64,000 bases of DNA from assembly GCA_021018815.1 (NCBI GenBank), contig JAITYX010000033.1, positions 2,307,501 to 2,371,500 of the forward strand, written 5' to 3'. Under the pieces are notes generated by a model. The model searched no databases and was not told the origin of the DNA. It worked only from the letters and a program-made list of their open reading frames with translations. This DNA is from Talinum fruticosum. Taxonomy: Eukaryota > Streptophyta > Magnoliopsida > Caryophyllales > Talinaceae. Below, piece by piece: positions 1 to 10,142 of the stretch (its first letter is position 1; every line of letters begins with the position of its first letter). The translations under genes and the position numbers were made by a program.

Positions 1-1455
1 ACATCGCTCAATACTTTTCCGAGTTATATAAAAGGAATCGGTATAACAATTTCATACATATAGAGTTTTGATTCCAAGGCATTCTCTATGTCTCGAAACT
101 TATTTGAGTAACATAGTATCTTATCTAAGTAACACAGCTCTCACTTATCATATTTATTGCTTATCCGTAGTCGACTCGTAAAATTCCGAGTCCAGACTTT
201 ACTCGATTAATCGCAGTTTGAATATACCAGTATTTCGTCTTTTCTCACTCGGAATCCGGCTTGTGGTTATAAGTCCTATCTTATTATAGTCGGTGTTCTT
301 AGCTCATTTCATGCTTAGTCTATATCAAGTTAATCCTCTCCGATATTCTTTATTGAACTTGATTCTTCGTTTATACTAAGTCGGATGGAATTTTGAGTAT
401 TATTGATATTGGACTCGTAAAATACTTTGAGAACCGAAATTGATTTACTTTTGTAGGTTATTCAATCGAGGATACACTTTTCAAACTACAAAAGTAACCG
501 GCTTCGAACGTCAAATCACCAGCAGACATGGCTCTTCACCTTCTTTGCTCCATTCCCAGTAGATTGTGTCGTGGTCGTCTGTTTCCAAATTTGGAAAACT
601 GAAACGCCATGCTTAACGGCGGTTTCTACCTTATCTTTCAAGACACCGCTAATGGTTTTGGGACTTCCAAGAGAGTTAAACCGTTGTCCAATGTTAATAT
701 TACAACGGATACTTTCGAGTGACTCGAAAGCTTCTATCAACAGATCACAGAGGACTCTCGGTCAGCGAGATGAAGATAACGGCTACTCTGCCCGATCATC
801 TATAAATAGAAGCCATCTCACAAGACTTGAAGGTTGCCTAACATATTGTTTATACACATACTTGCTCAAAGTTATTGTATTTACTTCCAATCTTCAACTT
901 ACAACTCCCACTCTGTAATTCATTACTTTATGAGTTGTAAGGTCTTGGACTTAGTTACAAACTCTTTCTTACATTCTTTGTAAGGTCCCTTGACTAAACT
1001 GTAAGGGTTAACTCAGCTTAGTTGTCCCTAGCTGTAAGGGTTATCTCAGCTAGGAAGTACTAGATCGGATAAGGGAATTTCGAGTCTAGGAAAACTTGTA
1101 TAGAGTTGTCTAAGGGAGCAACTCAGGTTCGGTCAGTTCACGGTATTTTGTGGACTCAAAATAGTGGATTTGACTTCGTGTCCGGATTGACATGGTCCGT
1201 GATTTTCTGCCCCAGGAGGGTTTCCACGTAAAATCTAAGTGTTATCTTTCCGAGTTCATTCTAGACTCGGCATGCCTTTATCGCTCTTGTTCTTTCCGAT
1301 TGATTGCCTTCGAGTCCAATCTTTTCGACCTCGTTGATAGACTCGGAATCTGTCTTCGTCTCTATTCCGCACAAAAGTGTGTGATTCCAGAAAGAATTTT
1401 CTATCACCCTATTCACCCCCTCTAGGGTGACTCGGACTCTCCCGAGCAAACCTTC
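1..1455 (+). mobile_element. Copia LTR (3' LTR or solo LTR), cut by window start
   Basis: This is the same LTR family as the pair bounding the copia element at 52197-62346, in opposite orientation. The first bases lack only about 20 nt of the LTR 5' end (expected to begin TGAAGACTCG). The 3' end reads ...GAGCAAACCTTC, the family's terminal sequence minus its final A. No primer site follows, so it is a 3' LTR or a solo LTR. It abuts a 5S rRNA gene relic directly at 1456. The upstream part lies outside the window, so its target duplication cannot be checked. ORFs inside it are chance. Confidence 0.85.
800..809 (+). promoter_or_regulatory. LTR TATA box
   Basis: CTATAAATAG is an A/T-rich TATA motif in the middle of the copia LTR. 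The equivalent site is kept in the other family members (minus strand at 52847-52856 and 61422-61432). It is the likely RNA polymerase II promoter of the element; activity is inferred. Confidence 0.55.
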
Positions 1456-1544
1456 GGATACCATCGAACTCGCAGATCAAGCGTGCTTAGGCGAGAGTAA
1501 TACTAGTGTGGGTGACCTCCTGGAAAGTCCTTGTGTTGCACCCC
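1456..1544 (+). pseudogene. 5S rRNA gene relic, 5' part replaced by an LTR
   Basis: The sequence from GGATACCATCGAACTC to GTGTTGCACCCC follows the plant 5S rRNA gene from about nucleotide 30 to the 3' end. The internal control region is recognisable (AAGCGTGCTTAGGCGAGAGTA) and a T-rich stretch follows. The first third is missing because the copia LTR ends exactly here. Several substitutions against the plant consensus mark it as a decayed copy. It is the leftmost unit of the broken 5S array whose other pieces lie at 7282-7629 and 23251-25141. Confidence 0.85.
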
Positions 1545-1683
1545 TTTTCCCTCTCTCGTTCTCCTTTTCTTATGTTTTAATTCTCCGCCTATCATATTGT
1601 CGGTGGAAAAGCTTCCCTAGAGGCCATTTTTTGTGGGAAGCATGGTAAAAAGGCCCATCGAGACTTTAGAGCGCGTAGATATT
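1545..1683 (+). repeat. 5S rDNA spacer fragment
   Basis: Matches the spacer after the full-length 5S copies at 23477 and 24207 (pyrimidine-rich start, then a block reading CCTAGAGGCC and GCATGGT). About 110 bp of the standard spacer is missing. The last five bases (ATATT, 1679-1683) are repeated at 7282-7286 as the target duplication of the copia element between them. Confidence 0.8.
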
Positions 1684-3348
1684 TGAAGATCCAATTTGGA
1701 GAGGATGATCACCCTAGAGGGGGTGAATAGATTGATTAAAGATTTTTATAAAAAATAAAGTTTAGTTAACTAAGCACTCATAATGTTTAGAGAAGATTGA
1801 TTTTGAGCTTAGATTTGGGTAGAAGAACCGAGTCTAGAGTGACTCGGACAGAGAAGAGACAAAAATAAGACAAGTCGATTTATGTGGAAACACTCCTAGG
1901 CAAAAACCACGAACATTGCTAATCCAAGCACTAATTCAAATCCACTAATTAAATCCTGAATTAGAATGAATATGACTACCTATATTTGTTCTCAAACAAA
2001 TCAATTATAATTTTACCTAGACTTAGAATTTACTTATGTGACTAACCTAGTACTTCCAAGTTGAAGTTACCTTATCAACTTCGGACAACTTAGATGAAGT
2101 TACCTTATCACCTAGGGACAACTAAGTTGAAGTTGCCTTAGTAACTCAATAAGATAGAAATGTGTGGAAATAGATTATAAGTATTACAAGATTTCTAACC
2201 GAGGAAATACAACTCAAAATAATAAGATTACAATGTAGGAGTTGTATGTTAGAAAAGTATGATCAGATTGGTCTCTCTTTTTTCCATTCGTCATTTGAAA
2301 TCTTGTGTTAAGGCTTCCTTAAATAGTCTACCAAGAGGAGTTAGCCGTTGAGTTTGCAACGTCTTTTTGCTAAAGTTGTCTAAGTCAACTAGCCATTGTA
2401 ACGAATAGTTTGATGACATAGACTTCTAGACCTTCTTTAAATAGCAATTGTGCCTCAATCCTAGCTTCGAGCAACTATTTTTCCATCTTTTGTAAACTGG
2501 AAAAGTAGAAAGAAAAGGCCGTTAAACCGAGAAATAAAATATTACCCAAAACAATAACAAACTAAGTTGTCGGATAGTTCCGAGCTAGTCCGAAATTCCA
2601 AGTTTCTTTGTCTTGCAATTCTTCAATGGTCAAGAAGCCTTTGGTTTTTCATTTCTTTCAGATAAATTACTTTTAGAAAACCTACAAAAAACATTATGCA
2701 AAACGGTTCTCAAATTATAAAAATACTTTGGTCTATAATTAGATAAGGATTAATATAAATAAAGTATTTCATGACTAATTATCATTAATCAACTAATCTG
2801 GAATATTTCAAGTCAAATGTTTAATATGCTCAGATTCCGGATATGTCAAAACTTACATACATGATGATAAATTTTAATGGGCACATGATTTTCTAAGACA
2901 AATTATAATTATGCATAATTAAGAAAATGATATTGTAAGTTTCTAGGTTTAAGTGAGATCAAGACAATTCATTCCAAGATCAATTCATAATGTTCCTTAT
3001 GAAAGAGTTGACAAGTTAAACATGAAATAGCTTAGGAAAAATAAATGTATGAGTCAAATTGAGGAGGTCGAGTTTATAATATCCGAGTTGCTCGGTCAGA
3101 CTCGGCTTCTATGATCGAATCAGTTATACTTTCTGAAGTAGAACCGAGTTTAAGACTTATTTAGATATTCTTTTATGGCTTAAGTCATGGTTCAGTCGTG
3201 AGTAAGTCATATTGAAATGATGAGTGATAAACCATATGGCTTATTTAAGTGATTTTCATTTAGGATGCTTCTCGCTTTATCCTAAACTTAGATGAATGAC
3301 TTGAATTCAAAACATGTAAAGAGTCAGTCGGTCATACCTAAGTCTTCA
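1684..3348 (-). repeat. 3' LTR of the copia derivative
   Basis: On the plus strand it begins TGAAGATCCAATTTGG and ends CTAAGTCTTCA, so the minus-strand LTR is TG...CA. The stretch CTCCCCTTTTTGAGG just right of it is the minus-strand polypurine tract, which identifies this as the 3' LTR. It is 1665 bp long and has no coding content. Confidence 0.85.
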
Positions 3349-3959
3349 ATCTCCCCTTTTTGAGGAAAGGCATTAAAACATAAAGACTCAAAGAAATCCA
3401 TCGAAATATCAAGCATAATTAAAATGCTCCTCCGAAACAGTGAAGCACTTAAATGATTTAAATCTAATATGATTCATCTCCTCTTAAACTAGTGAACTTC
3501 CCTAGGTTCTATATTCACATTAATTTCTTTCCTAAATCAAATAAATTTCAATATTCTCTCCCCGATGCATTTCATCAAAAATAAACAAGGAGAGAGCAAA
3601 ATGTTAGACAAAATAATTTCCATTTAAGAAGCAAGGAGGGAAAAAAATATTGGATAAATAATACCAACTGAAAATTATAAACTTAAAATGATATTAGTCA
3701 TACCAACTGAAATAATCATAAGTAAGGTTAGTCATACCTTAGTTGATATCCGAGTTGATATTCTCAATGTGATGATTCAACTTGTACCTGAATGTTTCCT
3801 AGATTAAGAAGCTTGAGTTGAGTGTTGACTGGGTCAATTTTGTCTAACTACCGATGTTTAGCGATCTCTCTTTGCTTTGAGATGTACTTGTAAAAAGAAA
3901 ACGAACTAAGCTTTCTCACTTCCTTGAATGAACCCTAGTAACTATTCTTACTAAGGGAA

Positions 3960-5739
3960 TTTTTGGAGAGAGGGCACTTTTGGGAATCCAGATTTGAATA
4001 ATCTTGGGAAAGGTCTAATTTTGAGTCTTTCTTTATGAAAATTGAGTCTCGAGTTTGTTAAAATCTTTTCTTTTGTAAAAAGTTTGAGGAGTCTTCTTTT
4101 GATAAAACTTTCTGAGCTCAGTTATCTTTCTCACTATCTTAGTTGAACTGGACTTAGATTTTGTGTGAACGACTTTTCGAGAACCCTTTTGAAAAGACCT
4201 TTCTAGGAGTTATCCTCCTTTTCGAATTAAAACCCTTAACTTTCTTTTCAAAAAGAGACATTAAGTCTCCGGAAGGAGATTAAGGTTCTTTTTAACACTG
4301 AGTAAGTTATAAAATCAAATTCCGAGAGACTAATAGCTTTTAACCGAGTCTCATTATCCTGTAAGTTATAAAATCAAATTCGAAAAGAGGCACCGAGTCT
4401 CGGCTCCGAGGCACTCGGACTCGGTCTCATTATCTTGTCAACTGGTCTCAAGTACCTTTAAACCGAGTCTCAATTTTTCCGAGTCGGCTTTTAAAACTTT
4501 GTTGTCATATTCAAGAGACATAAGTTTTTCTTGAAAGAGGGAATAATCAAAATTGGACTCTTCCTTTAAAGAAAAATGTACCTTGCAAGATCTATCTTAG
4601 AAAACTTAAGATAGTAATTGATTACCTCTTGAGGATCTATTTCCTCATAATCAGATGAGTTTTTTTTTCTAACTCGGTTTACGTGTGTTAGTCGGTCATT
4701 GCCATCGGACACTTAGATTCATCCTCGGTGTCTTCCGTATCATCTAATTCATCTTCACTATAAGTGATGGTCTTATTCTTCCTTTTGTAGTCTATCTTCT
4801 TTTTCAAGGAATATTTGATGGTGTGTTCCTTGCTACCACATTCAAAACACCCTGAAATAATTAGTAGAACAAGAATTGAAAGAGCAACATGTTTTACCTT
4901 TTCTTTCTCGTATGAGGACCTCAGCTTTAGGCTTCTTTTTTGTTTCTTGTGCTTCATCGTTTTCTTGAAGCCTCCGGCAATTTATTAAACTGGGTCCTCT
5001 TCGGAGTTTGAGCTGCTTGTACTTGGGTTCTTTTTCCTCCGAGGTCTTTAAGGCGACATTATTTCTCGAACTAACCTAAGTTTCCTTTTTTCGTGATAAA
5101 GCTTATGGGTCAAAAGTTTCCCAATAAGCTCATCTAGCTTTAATCTGCCAAGGTCTTGAGCTTCCTTAATCACTGTAACCTTTGGCCCCAATTTCTTCTT
5201 AGGTAAGCATCTCATAAACTTTCTAACAATTTCTTCATTAGGAATCTTCTTACCAAAGGATTTGAGATTATTTACAATCACTCGTAAATCTTATGTACAT
5301 CTCGATGATGCTCTCATCTTCCTCCATTTTGAATAGCTATACTTGTGGAGGTATTGGCTGATCTTAGTCTACCTGACTAGGCTTCTTCCTTCATTTGGGG
5401 TCACCAAGGTGTCCCAAACTTCTTTAGCTATAGCACAGGGTGAGATCCTATTAAACTCATATGAGTCTAGTACGTGCATCGAGATGTTTATATTTCTAAA
5501 GTTCTTCCGATGCTTCTATTTCTCATTGGTGGTGAACTCAGACTTTAGTTTAGGCACAAGCTTGTTGTCTACTTTCTTAATTTCAATATAGTTCCCATCT
5601 ATGATGATGCCCCGGACTTCATCGTCTTGGTCTTACACAAAGCATCGCATCGGTTTCTTCTAATGTACAAAGTTTGAGCCTTTGAACTTAGGTGGTGTCA
5701 AGAAAGATCTTCTTTAAATTCTCCAATATATTGAGCCAT
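3960..5739 (-). pseudogene. Copia gag relic with degenerate CCHC zinc knuckle
   Basis: A minus-strand ATG at 5739 (MAQYIGEF) sits just inside the primer site. It matches the gag start of the related element at 60713. Downstream are pieces of the UBN2-type Gag core (5048-5281, with FGKKIPNEEIVRKFMRCLPKK) and the zinc-knuckle start CFECGSKEH (4688-4957), then a Lys- and Ser-rich tail reaching about 3960. Gag would form the cytoplasmic virus-like particle and bind element RNA. Many stops and frameshifts make it non-functional. The interior from 3349 to 3960 is non-coding. Confidence 0.75.
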
Positions 5740-5778
5740 GATCTTTATACCTTTGGATTGTAAGATCCTTTTGAGAAA

Positions 5779-5795
5779 GGCTAGGCTCTTATACC
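5779..5795 (-). other. Primer binding site
   Basis: On the minus strand the sequence TTGGTATAAGAGCCTAGCC lies just inside the 5' LTR. It resembles the complement of the initiator methionine tRNA 3' end (TGGTATCAGAGC), with mismatches. It marks the LTR at 5798-7281 as the 5' LTR. Confidence 0.7.
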
Positions 5796-5797
5796 AA

Positions 5798-7281
5798 CGA
5801 AAGGTTCAATTTGGAGAGGATAATCACCCTAGAGGGCGCTGAATAGGGTGATGGATGGTTTTTGAGGAAAATAAAGTTCAATGAATGAGCACTCAGAATG
5901 TTTAGAGAAGATTGATTCTGAGCTCGGTTTTGGGCAGAACAACCGAGTCTAGAGTGACTTAGACAGAGAAGAGATAAAATAAGACAAGTCATATTTACGT
6001 GGAAACTCTCCTAGAGCGAGAAAACCTCGGATAGTGCTAATCCAAGCATTAATTTAAATCCAATGATTGAATCCTCAATTATAATGCATATGAGTATCTA
6101 GGTTTGTTACTAAAAAAATCTATTATAATTTTTCCTGGGCTCATAATATACCTAATCGAACTAACCTAGTACTTCCAAGTTGAAGTTACCTTATTAATTT
6201 CGGACCACCTAGATGAAGTTACCTTATCACATAGGGAAAACTAAGTTGAAGTTGTCTTATCAACTCAATAAGATAGAAATGTATAGAAAGAGATTATAAG
6301 TATTACAAGATTTCAACCGAGGAAATATGACTCGGAATAATAAGATTAAAATGTAGGATTTGTATGCTAGAGAAGTATGATTAGATCGATCTCTCATTTT
6401 CTTCCATTCGTCATCTAAAATCTTATGCTAAGGCTTCCTTAAATAGTCTGCTAAGAATAGTTAGCTGTTGAGTCTTCAACATATTTCTGCTAAAGTCTGT
6501 ATAAGTTAGCTAGTCATTATAACGAGATAGTTTAAGGACTTAGATTTCTAGACCTTCTTGAAATAGCCGTTCCGCCTCCGATCTAGCTTCCAACAAATTT
6601 TTTTCCATCTTTTGTAAACTAGAAAGGCAGAAAGAAAAGGTCATTAGACTCAGAAATAAAATAATACCTATAATAGTAACAAACCAAGTTGTGAGACAGC
6701 TTCGAGTTAATCCGAAATTCCCGACTTTTTTGTCGGGTATTTCTTTAACGATTAAGAAGCCTTTGTTTTTGAATTTTCTTTAGATACAAGATGATCAATG
6801 TTAATGGGCACACAAGTTTCGTAGACAAATTATAATTATGCAAGATTAAACAAGTGATAGGGTAAGTTTCTGGGTGAAAACATGTCAAGACAATTCATAA
6901 TGTTTGCTATAAAAGAATTGACAACTTAAACATGATATAGCCTAGGTAAACTACATGTGTGAGTCAAACCGAGGAGGTCGGTTTCGAGATCTAAGTCTAT
7001 TAGTTAGACTCAATTTCTATGATTCAGGTAGTTTCTATTTTCTGAATTAGAACTAGGTCTAAGACTCGATTTAGATATTCTTTCAAGGCTTAAGTCTTAA
7101 TTCAGTCATGAGTAAGATTGAAATGATGAGTGATAAACCAAAGATTGAAATGATGAGTGAAAAACCATATGAATTAGTTAAATGAATTTCCTTTAGGATG
7201 CTGCTTGCTTTATCATAAATTTAGATGAATGACTTTCATTCGTAACACGTAAGGAGTCGATAAGTCGTACGTGAGTCTTCA
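5798..7281 (-). repeat. 5' LTR of the copia derivative
   Basis: Pairs with 1684-3348: both share the block starting CAATTTGGAGAGGATAATCACCCTAGAGGG and end GAGTCTTCA on the plus strand. At 1484 bp it is about 180 bp shorter than its partner and differs by many substitutions, so the insertion is old. A short tandem repeat of ATTGAAATGATGAGTGA occurs near 7108-7160. Confidence 0.82.
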
Positions 7282-7365
7282 ATATTGAAAAGATACCCAA
7301 AATGGAAAAACAATTGCTCTAATCGGAGTTGTGAGCGTAAAGTTATGGTTTTTCAATATTTAACG
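7282..7365 (+). repeat. 5S rDNA spacer fragment
   Basis: Continues the spacer interrupted at 1683. ATATTGAAAAGATACCC is shared with the spacer near 23718, and TTTCAATATTTAACGGGTGCGATCAC with 23788-23820. It contains the right copy of the ATATT target duplication. Confidence 0.8.
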
Positions 7366-7442
7366 GGTGCGATCACACCAACACTACTGCACCGGATTCC
7401 ATCGTAACTCCCCAATTAAGCGTGCTTAGGTAAGAGTAGTAT
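7366..7442 (+). pseudogene. 3'-truncated 5S rRNA copy (second member of the dimeric unit)
   Basis: GGTGCGATCACACC through AAGCGTGCTTAGGTAAGAGTAGTA follows the 5S gene for about its first 77-90 positions. It then leaves the gene abruptly into spacer. The copies at 23811-23877 and 24533-24606 stop at the same point. The last third, including the 3' end of the gene and its terminator, is absent, so no normal 5S RNA could form. A shared breakpoint implies that the truncation predates amplification of the array. Confidence 0.82.
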
Positions 7443-7629
7443 TCAAAATAACCAAAAAACCATTAAGATTTCCATTTTGTAATCAAAGAAAGATATTGAA
7501 AATTGCTTAGTTTTCTCGGTGCAAAATCTGCGCTGCAGACCCCTTTTCTCGGGAAAAGATGTCCCAAGGACCCTCTAAACGAGCAAACGTGATAGATCGC
7601 CTACAAAGGAACCCTAGCGTGTCACTTCC
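7443..7629 (+). repeat. 5S rDNA spacer fragment
   Basis: Matches the spacer after truncated 5S copies at 23878 and 24607 (GCAAAA...GACCCCTTTTC, AAAAGATGTCCCAAGGACC, GGAACCCTA). It breaks at the left end of the CACTA element and resumes at 23251 with TTCGGTCGACCC; the continuous form is seen at 23973-24000. Confidence 0.78.
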
Positions 7630-7790
7630 CACTATAAAAACGTTATCATTTATGACCACATATTATGAACGGACCCCATTCTCTCACAATAAATTAACTT
7701 ATTACAACGAGATATAAATCTCGTTGTAATACCGAAAGCATTTACAACGAGACGCTAAACTCATCGTGAATGTAGCCAAATCTCATCATG
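7630..7790 (+). repeat. CACTA left terminus and subterminal repeats
   Basis: Begins CACTATAAAAACG. A perfect palindrome occupies 7702-7729 (TTACAACGAGAT, a 4-bp spacer, then its complement). Diverged copies follow (TTTACAACGAGACGC, CTCATCGTGAATG). In CACTA elements such subterminal motifs are transposase binding sites; that role is known for the family and inferred here. Confidence 0.75.
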
Positions 7791-7932
7791 AAAGACAATT
7801 TTGCCCAGGATTCCCACTTTGAACTCTCTCTTATTTGTCCAACGTTCCTCTCTCTTTCCCTTTGCTGCTTCCAGGAATGGGATACCCCCACGCCTCACCC
7901 TCTCTCTTCTTCTTCCTGCCATAAACAACTCC

Positions 7933-8157
7933 ATGCCTCAACCCTCTCTCTTCTTTCCCCACCTATAGCTCTCTCTCTCTTCCTTTCCATGCCTCAACCC
8001 TCTCTCTTCTTTCCCCACCTATAGCTCTCTCTCTCTTCCTTTCCATGCCTCAACCCTCTCTCTTCTTTCCTATAGCTCTCTCTCTCTCTCTCTTCCTTTT
8101 CATGCCTCAACCCTCTCTCTTCTTTCCCCACCTATAGCTCTCTCTCTCTCTCATTAT
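7933..8157 (+). repeat. Minisatellite, ~56-bp CT-rich unit, about 4 copies
   Basis: A unit beginning ATGCCTCAACCCTCTCTC and containing CACCTATAGCTCTCTC repeats about four times. The first two units are essentially identical. The third lacks part of the middle, and the last two have longer CT runs. It lies in the pyrimidine-rich left arm of the CACTA element. The small ORF crossing it (7788-8024) is a product of the repeat and not a credible gene. Confidence 0.85.
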
Positions 8158-8792
8158 GCCACACATACACAACAAAAAGTAGAAATCCCTATCTTCTTGG
8201 TCCTTATCCATCCCTTCCCCCTCAACCGAAATTGTCATCACTAGGTTCATGACATGAGCATGTAGGGTTTAAGGGAGGTTTTAAAGAGGATGAGGAGAAC
8301 GACGAGAAGGGAGACAGAGTGAGAGCTACGATGGTGGGAAAAGTGGCAAAGGACGATGAAAGAGGAGACGGAGCGAGAGCGAGATAGCGAAGGATGGTGG
8401 CAGCGAGTTCGGGTTAGGTTTGCGTTTTCTTCTTCTTCAAATTTCAGTTGTAGATCTCGATTTTTGTAATTGGTTCAATTTGAAGTTAAATTCGAGCAAC
8501 AATTTGATTTAATTTTTAGGTATTGAGTTTGTCCGAGTTTTTGGTTCGAAGTTTGGTTTGTGAATTTGCTGAAATAGAATATGTTAGAACCTATTCTTCA
8601 GCCCTAATTCCTTCAATTTGTAATTGGTTTAGTCTCTCTCTTGCTCACTCTCTGCATCTCTCCCTCCCTCCCTCAAGCACAATTTACAGTGTCCGGCCGC
8701 ATTTTGTCGTTCTAATTGATGTTGTTTAGAAACTCGAATTATTCATGGTGTTTTTTTGTTACTATAATTGTTCATTGTATATCTCTAATCTG
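8158..8792. other. CACTA interior, no gene seen
   Basis: Non-coding: a purine-rich stretch around 8285-8400 (GAGGAGAACGACGAGAAGG), then T-rich sequence and another CT-rich patch at 8635-8670. It resembles a leader and intron of a captured gene, but no conserved peptide was recognised. Confidence 0.4.
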
Positions 8793-10083
8793 TGCTTCGA
8801 CCCACTCGGACATCACTCAACACCATCGCATGAATAAATAATTTCTCTAGCACACTTATTCCGAGTATCGACTTTTTGCCTCAAGTTAAAATGAACTACA
8901 ACGTTAATTCTTTATCTTTAAGTCAGCTTTATTCTTTGGAGAATTATTTCTTAGATCAAGTTTATATATTCGGACATTCTACACTCCGTAACTTGATCAT
9001 TTATGGATTGACTCAAGATGGAATATGAACCTAATGGATATTAGACTCGGAAAATTCCACTCTTTTAGGCCAAAGATAATTAAGCACTTAATTACTCCGA
9101 TTTAATTATTATATGTGCCTAATCTTTGACCAATGTATTTTTATACTTTGAGTACCAAAGTGATTTGCTTTTGTAGGTTGTTGATACAAGCCTAATCTAT
9201 TTTTGAAATACAAAAGCAACCGATTTCTAGCTGTTAAACACCATCGGACAGTAAAATAGCTACTTCGGACATGGCTCGGACACCGTGTCGTGGTTGTTTG
9301 TTTCCAAAACTGGAAAACTCTAACTCTAGGTCTAATGGTTGTTTCCACCTTAGTTTTCAATCACCACCAAATGATTGCACCATCTTTTGGAGCCAAGAGC
9401 CGTTGCATAATGTTCACATCCCAAAGTGTCTCTTCGAGTGATCGAGAATAGCCGTTATAACGACTAGTGAGGATCACAAGTCCAAAACTAGTCTCAACGG
9501 TCATTCTGATTAGATTTTTATAAATATAAGTCGTTTTGCAAGACTAGAAGATGAACATATTCAACAATTACTTAGTGCATTCTCACTCAATCTTCTACTT
9601 ACAACTCCAAATCTATAATTCTTACTTTCCGAGTTGTAAAGAAAGTCTTGTAATCACTTACATTCTTTTCATAATTTCTCTATAAGTCCCTTAACTGAGT
9701 TTTAAGGGCTAACTCAGCTCAGTTGTACCTGATTGGAAGGGTTAGCTTGGTCGGGAAGTACTAGATCAGATAAGGGAACTTCGAGTCTAGGAAAACATTA
9801 TAAAGGAATTGTCTAATGGAGCAATTTTAGTAAGAATCGATCCTGTGTAATTGAGGATTCAATTAATGGATTTGACTTGGTGCTTGGATTAGTACTATCC
9901 GTGGTTTTTTGCCCTAGGAGGGTTTCCATGTACTCCTGTTTTCTTTCTTTTTGAGTTCAATCTAGACTCGGAATCCGCTTCTACTAAGTTCCGTGTAAAA
10001 AGTGATTGATTTATCTAAAATCTTCCATCACCCCATTCACCCCTTCTCTAGGGTGACCCAATCTCTCCAAGAGCAAACCTTCA
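8793..10083 (+). repeat. 5' LTR of the truncated copia element
   Basis: Shares blocks with the LTR at 1-1455, including the TTTTGTAGGTTGTTGAT region, the AAGTACTAGATCAGATAAGGGAACTTCGAGTC block and the end CTCTCCAAGAGCAAACCTTCA. A TATA-like TATAAATATAAG occurs near 9520. There is no coding content. Confidence 0.82.
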
Positions 10084-10084
10084 A

Positions 10085-10098
10085 TTGGTACCAGAGCC
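10085..10098 (+). other. Primer binding site
   Basis: TTGGTACCAGAGCC starts one base after the LTR end. It matches the complement of the initiator methionine tRNA 3' end except for a few bases. It fixes the plus orientation of the element. Confidence 0.8.
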
Positions 10099-10142
10099 TA
10101 GCCTTTTAAGAGGATCTCACAATCCAAAGGTCTAAAGATCAT

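Larger units (their letters stand above)
1684..7281 (-). mobile_element. Copia deletion derivative (gag-only, no pol), TSD ATATT
   Basis: Two LTRs (1684-3348 and 5798-7281) flank a 2.4-kb interior. The 5-bp target duplication ATATT is exact (1679-1683 and 7282-7286). Removing the element rejoins two halves of a 5S spacer. On the minus strand the order is 5' LTR, primer site, gag relic, a polypurine tract (about 3349-3362) and 3' LTR. No protease active site, integrase, RT or RNase H sequence was seen, so the element had to use proteins from a related copy. It belongs to a subfamily related to the elements at 8793-12775 and 52197-62346. Confidence 0.88.

Noticed and set aside
7702..7729. Perfect palindrome as a terminator or CRISPR-like repeat
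   Set aside because: It is one of several subterminal motifs of the CACTA element; no regular spacer-repeat pattern exists.
7788..8024. Ser/Pro/Leu-rich ORF as a gene
   Set aside because: It is a translation of the CT-rich minisatellite and ends within it.
10086..10120. tRNA-like sequence near the LTR ends
   Set aside because: Only the 12-17 nt complementary to a tRNA 3' end are present; these are primer binding sites, not tRNA genes.
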